Source of the DNA: Astropecten irregularis
Lineage: Eukaryota; Echinodermata; Asteroidea; Paxillosida; Astropectinidae
Direction: 5' to 3'
NCBI GenBank assembly: GCA_963971285.1
Contig: OZ020258.1
Coordinates: 15,579,390-15,643,389, forward strand
DNA length: 64,000 nt
Translations under genes and position numbers: made by a program
Part shown: positions 59,941-64,000 of the stretch, one piece after another
How positions within the stretch are numbered: position 1 is the first letter of the stretch
Layout of the letters: each line of letters opens with the position of its first letter
The notes under the pieces: generated by a model
Seen by the model: only the letters and a program-made list of their open reading frames with translations
Told to the model about the DNA's origin: nothing
Database searches by the model: none

Positions 59941-60385
59941 TCTTTCTGTAGACTAGGAAATATTGAAGGATTCTCGAGGATCAGGCTGAAAGTGATTTTT
60001 TATTCTTCAAGTTGGGAGGACCGTGGAGGATTCAGGCAGTGGGCACCTCTTATTTTCTGTAGACTAGGAAATATTGGAGGATTCTGAAGGATTCAGGCTG
60101 AAAGTGATTTTTTATTTTACAAGTTGGGAGGACCTGTGGAGGATTCAGGCAGGGGCACCTTTTATTTTTGTAGAGTAGGAAATATTGGAGGATTCTGGAG
60201 GATTCAGGCTGAAATTGATTTTTTATCTATAAGTTGGAGGACTGTGGAGGATTCAGGCAGTGGGCACCTCTTATTTTCTGTAGACTAGGAAATATTGGAG
60301 GATTCTGGAGGATTCGGGCTGAAAGTGATTTTTTATTCTTCAAGTTGGAGGACTGTGGAGGATTCAGGATGAAAGTGATTTTTGG

Positions 60386-60999
60386 CGAGCTGCTGCGAAG
60401 CAGTGCGAGTCTATGTAATACCGATTTCCGTCCGTCTGTCCGTCGGTCCGGCCGTCCGTCGTATCGTCAGTCCGTCCGTCCGGCCGTCCGCGTGAAATGT
60501 TAAAGTTTTTTAGTATGTGCTTGAACCCAAATTTTTAAGATTTTTTTTTATGGGTGCGTTGTCGAAAATAATGTTGTTATTATTGTAAATGGAAAATGTT
60601 GAAATTTTTGCTATTGTTTCAAAATGTTGAAGTTTTTTCTATTGTTTCAAAATGTTGATTTTTTTTTTTTTGATTTTTTTTTTTTGATGGGTGTGTTGTC
60701 CAAAATAATCTTGAGATTTTTGTAAATGAAAGATGTTGAATTTTTTTCTATTGTTTTAAATATTGAAGTTTTTTCTATTGTTTCAAAATGTTGATTTTTT
60801 GTTTTTTGTTTTTTGGATGGGTGTGTTGTCAAAAATAATGTTGTTATTATTATAATTGAAAAATGTTAAAGTATTTTTTATTGTTTCAAAATTTTGAAAT
60901 TTTTGGGGGATGGGTGTGTGATGGATGGGTGTTTGCTATCATGTTTGTGACTGCACGTAAGGCTGCAGCGAGCCATGACAGCTTCAGTGTTCTAGTTTA
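60386..60999. mobile_element. 0.6-kb foreign insertion inside the satellite
   Basis: It interrupts a unit between GTGATTTTT and ATCTATAAGTTGG. It opens GGCGAGCTGCTGCGAAGCAG, has a (GTCC)n-type tract at 60428-60490 and internal repeats of TTTTCTATTGTTTCAAAATG. It ends GCAGCGAGCCATGACAGC. No ORF. It is probably a non-autonomous element; the class is not recognised. Confidence 0.6.
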
Positions 61000-63900
61000 A
61001 TCTATAAGTTGGAGGACTGTGGAGGATTCAGGCAGTGGGCACCTCTTCTTTTCTGTAGACTAGGAAATATTGGAGGATTGTGGAGGATTCAGGCTGAAAG
61101 TGATTTTTTATTCTTCAAGTTGGAGACTGTGGATGATTCAGGCAGTGGGCACCTCTTATTTTCTGTAGAATACGAACTATTGGATTCAGGCTGAATGTGA
61201 TTTTTTATTTTACAATTTTTCAAGTTGGAGGACTGTGGAGGATTCAGGCAGTGGGCACCTCTTATTTTCTGTAGACTATGAAATATTGGAGGATTCTGAA
61301 GGATTCAGGCTGAAGTGATTTTTTATTTTACAAGTTGGAGGACTGTGGAGGATTCAGGCAGTGGGCACCTTTTATTTTTGTAGAGTAGGAAATATTGGAG
61401 GATTCTGGAGGATTCAGGCTGAAATTGATTTTTTATTTTACAATTTTTCAAGTTTAAGGACTGTGGAGGATTCAGGCAGTGGGCACCTCTTATTTTCTCT
61501 AGACTATGAAATATTGGAGGATTCTGAAGGATTCAGGCTGAAAGTGATTTTTTATTTTACAAGTTGGAGGACTGTGGAGGATTCAGGCAGTGGGCACCTT
61601 TTATTTTTGTAGAGTAGGAAATATTGGAGGATCTGGAGGATTCGGGCTGAAAGTGATTTTTTATTCTTCAAGTTGGAGGACTGTGGAGGATTCAGGCAGT
61701 GGGCACCTCTTATTTTCTCTAGACTAGGAAATTTTGGAGGATTCTGGAGGATTCAGGCTGGAAAGTGAATTATTTTACAATTTTACAAGTTGGAGGACCG
61801 TGGAGGATTCAGGCAGTGGACACCTGTTATTTTCTGTAGACTAGGAAATATTGGAGGATTCTGGAGGATTCAGGATGAAAGTGATTTTTTATTCTATAAG
61901 TTGGAGGACTGTGGAGGATTCAGGCAGTGGGCACCTCTTATTTTCTGTAGACTAGGAAATATTGGAGGATTCTGGAGGATTCAGGCTGAAAGTGATTTTT
62001 ATTCTTCAAGTTGGAGGACTGTGGAGGATTCAGGCAGTGGGCACCTCTTATTTTCTGTAGAATACGAACTATTGGATTCAGGCTGAAAGTGATTTTTTAT
62101 TTTACAATTTTTCAAGTTGGAGGACTGTGGAGGATTCAGGCAGTGGGCACCTCTTATTTTCTGTAGACTATGAAATATTGGAGGATTCTGAAGGATTCAG
62201 GCTGAAAGTGATTTTGTATTTTACAAGTTGGAGGACTGTGGAGGATTCAGGCAGTGGGCACCTTTTATTTTTGTAGAGTTGGAAATATTGGAGGATTCTG
62301 GAGGATTCGGGCTGAAAGTGATTTTTTATTCTTCAAGTTGGAGGACTGTGGAGGATTCAGGCAGTGGGCACCTCTTATTTTCTCTAGACTAGGAAATATT
62401 GGAGGATTCTGGAGGATTCAGGCTGAAAGTGATTTTTTATTTTACAATTTTTCAAGTTGGAGGACTGTGGAGGATTCAGGCAGTGGGCACCTCTTATTTT
62501 CTGTAGACTATGAAATATTGGAGGATTCTGAAGGATTCGGGCTGAAAGTGATTTTTTATTCTATAAGTTGGAGGACTGTGGAGTATTCAGGCAGTGGGCA
62601 CCTCTTATTTTCTCTAGACTAGGAATATTGGAGGATTCTGGAGGATTCAGGCTGAAAGTGATTTTTTATTTTACACTTTTTCAAGTTGGAGGACTGTGGA
62701 GGATTCAGGCAGTGGGCACCTCTTATTTTTGTAGACTAGGAAATATTGGAGGATTCTGGAGGATTCAGGATGAAAGTGATTTTTTCTCCTATAAGTTGGA
62801 GGACTGTGGAGGATTCAGGCAGTGGGCACCTCTTATTTTCCCTAGACTATGAAATATTGGAGGATTCTGGAGGATTCAGGCTGAAAGTGATTTTTTATTC
62901 TATAAGTTGGAGGACTGTGGAGGATTCAGGCAGTGGGCACCTCTTATTTTCTGTAGACTAGGAAATATTGGAGGATTGTGGAGGATTCAGGCTGAAAGTG
63001 ATTTTTTATTCTTCAAGTTGGAGGACTGTGGAGGATTCAGGCAGTGGGCACCTTTTATTTTTGTAGAGTAGGAAATATTGGAGGATTCTGGAGGATTCAG
63101 GCTGAAATTGATTTTTTGTTCTATAAGTTGGAGGACTGTGGAGGATTCAGGGAGTGGGCACCTCTTATTTTCTGTAGACTAGGAAATATTGGAGGATTCT
63201 GGAGGATTCGGGCTGAAAGTGATTTTTTATTTTTCAAGTTGGAGGACTGTGGAGGATTCAGGCAGTGGGCACCTCTTATTTTCTGTAGAATACGAACTAT
63301 TGGATTCAGGCTGAAAGTGATTTTTTATTTTACAATTTTTCAAGTTGGAGGACTGTGGAGGATTCAGGCAGTGGGCACCTCTTATTTTCTCTAGACTATG
63401 AAATATTGGAGGATTCTGAAGGATTCAGGCTGAAAGTGATTTTTTATTTTACAAGTTGGAGGACTGTGGAGGATTCAGGCAGTGGGCACCTTTTATTTTT
63501 GTAGAGTAGGAAATATTGGAGGATTCTGGAGGATTCGGGCTGAAAGTGATTTTTTATTCTTCAAGTTGGAGGACTGTGGAGGATTCAGGCAGTGGGCACC
63601 TCTTATTTTCTCTAGACTAGGAAATTTTGGAGGATTCTGGAGGATTCAGGCTGAAAGTGAATTATTTTACAATTTTACAAGTTGGAGGACCGTGGAGGAT
63701 TCAGGCAGTGGACACCTGTTATTTTCTGTAGACTAGGAAATATTGGAGGATTCTGGAGGATTCAGGATGAAAGTGATTTTTTATTCTATAAGTTGGAGGA
63801 CTGTGGAGGATTCAGGCAGTGGGCACCTCTTATTTTCTGTAGACTAGGAAATATTGGAGGATTCTTGAGGATTCAGGCTGAAAGTGATTTTTTATTCTTC

Positions 63901-64000
63901 AAGTTGGAGGACTGTGGAGGATTCAGGCAGTGGGCACCTCTTATTTTCTGTAGAATACGAACTATTGGATTCAGGCTGAAAGTGATTTTTTATTTTACAA

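Larger units (their letters stand above)
39670..64000 (+). repeat. Giant composite satellite in ENOSF1 intron 12 (at least 24.3 kb, runs off the window)
   Basis: The main unit is 111 bp and consists of two related halves, each with GGAGGAYTSTGGAGGATTC. The first ends CAGGCTGAAAGTGATTTTTT and the second CAGGCAGTGGGCACCTCTT, followed by ATTTTCTGTAGACTAGGAAA. A 119-bp variant has TTTTACAATTTTACAAG instead of TTCTTCAAG. Shorter units carry TAGAATACGAACTATTGG. I estimate about 190 units from total length. All are in direct orientation apart from 34 bp at the gap edge. The array is noncoding; short open frames arise because 111 is 3 x 37. No ENOSF1 terminal exon is found inside it. Confidence 0.97.

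Noticed and set aside
60386..60999. Helitron insertion
   Set aside because: The right edge reads TTCTAG before T, loosely like a Helitron end, but the left edge lacks a TC start and no proper terminal hairpin was found.
39809..63736. Dozens of 60-150 codon open frames across the satellite, in two overlapping frames (GGFRQWAPLIFCRLGNI and EDSGGFRLKVIFYS types)
   Set aside because: They follow from a 111-bp period divisible by three with few stops. The 119-bp and deletion variants break the frames repeatedly, both frames are equally open, and no start context or splice structure supports translation.
39670..64000. CRISPR array or bacterial repeat
   Set aside because: There are no unique spacers between short direct repeats. 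The units are long, degenerate and contiguous, and lie in an intron of an animal gene.

Overview
This is animal nuclear DNA, most likely from a marine invertebrate. It has spliced genes with GT-AG introns, many non-LTR retrotransposon and Penelope-like relics, several MITE families and very large tandem arrays. I cannot name the species from the sequence alone. No bacterial operons, rRNA or intact tRNA genes are visible.

Layout. 1-21.9 kb has no recognisable protein-coding gene. It holds scattered MITEs (two families sharing TTAA-AGGT...ACCT-TTAA ends, plus several fold-back elements), tRNA-derived SINE pieces, LINE tails, and one promoter-like cluster near 7.9-8.0 kb. From 22.0 to beyond 64 kb runs one plus-strand gene, the orthologue of ENOSF1 (mitochondrial enolase superfamily member 1, an L-fuconate dehydratase of the enolase superfamily). 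I could place 12 coding exons with consistent splice phases (411 residues). All six enolase-superfamily catalytic and metal-binding residues are present. Only the short last exon (about 33 residues in the human protein) is missing, and it should lie beyond the right edge.

The introns are crowded with repeats. Intron 1 holds a decayed LINE and a 1-kb minisatellite with a 16-bp unit. Introns 3, 4 and 6 hold MITEs. Introns 7 and 11 hold Penelope-like fragments with GIY-YIG coding remnants and hammerhead-ribozyme-like cores. A MITE end lies 21 bp before the exon 8 acceptor.

The dominant feature is in intron 12, just before the last exon. It is a composite satellite of at least 24 kb (39.67 kb to the window end) built from a 111-bp unit (with 119-bp and shorter variants), a 44-bp unit, and a spacer of about 190 bp seen three times. 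It has multi-kilobase higher-order duplications, a 200-N assembly gap with an inverted unit at its left edge, and a 0.6-kb foreign insertion. On the transcribed strand each 111-bp unit carries a polypyrimidine-AG acceptor-like sequence followed by GGAGGA elements. The pre-mRNA would therefore contain a dense lattice of decoy splice signals. The short open reading frames in the array are by-products of its period (111 = 3 x 37), not genes.
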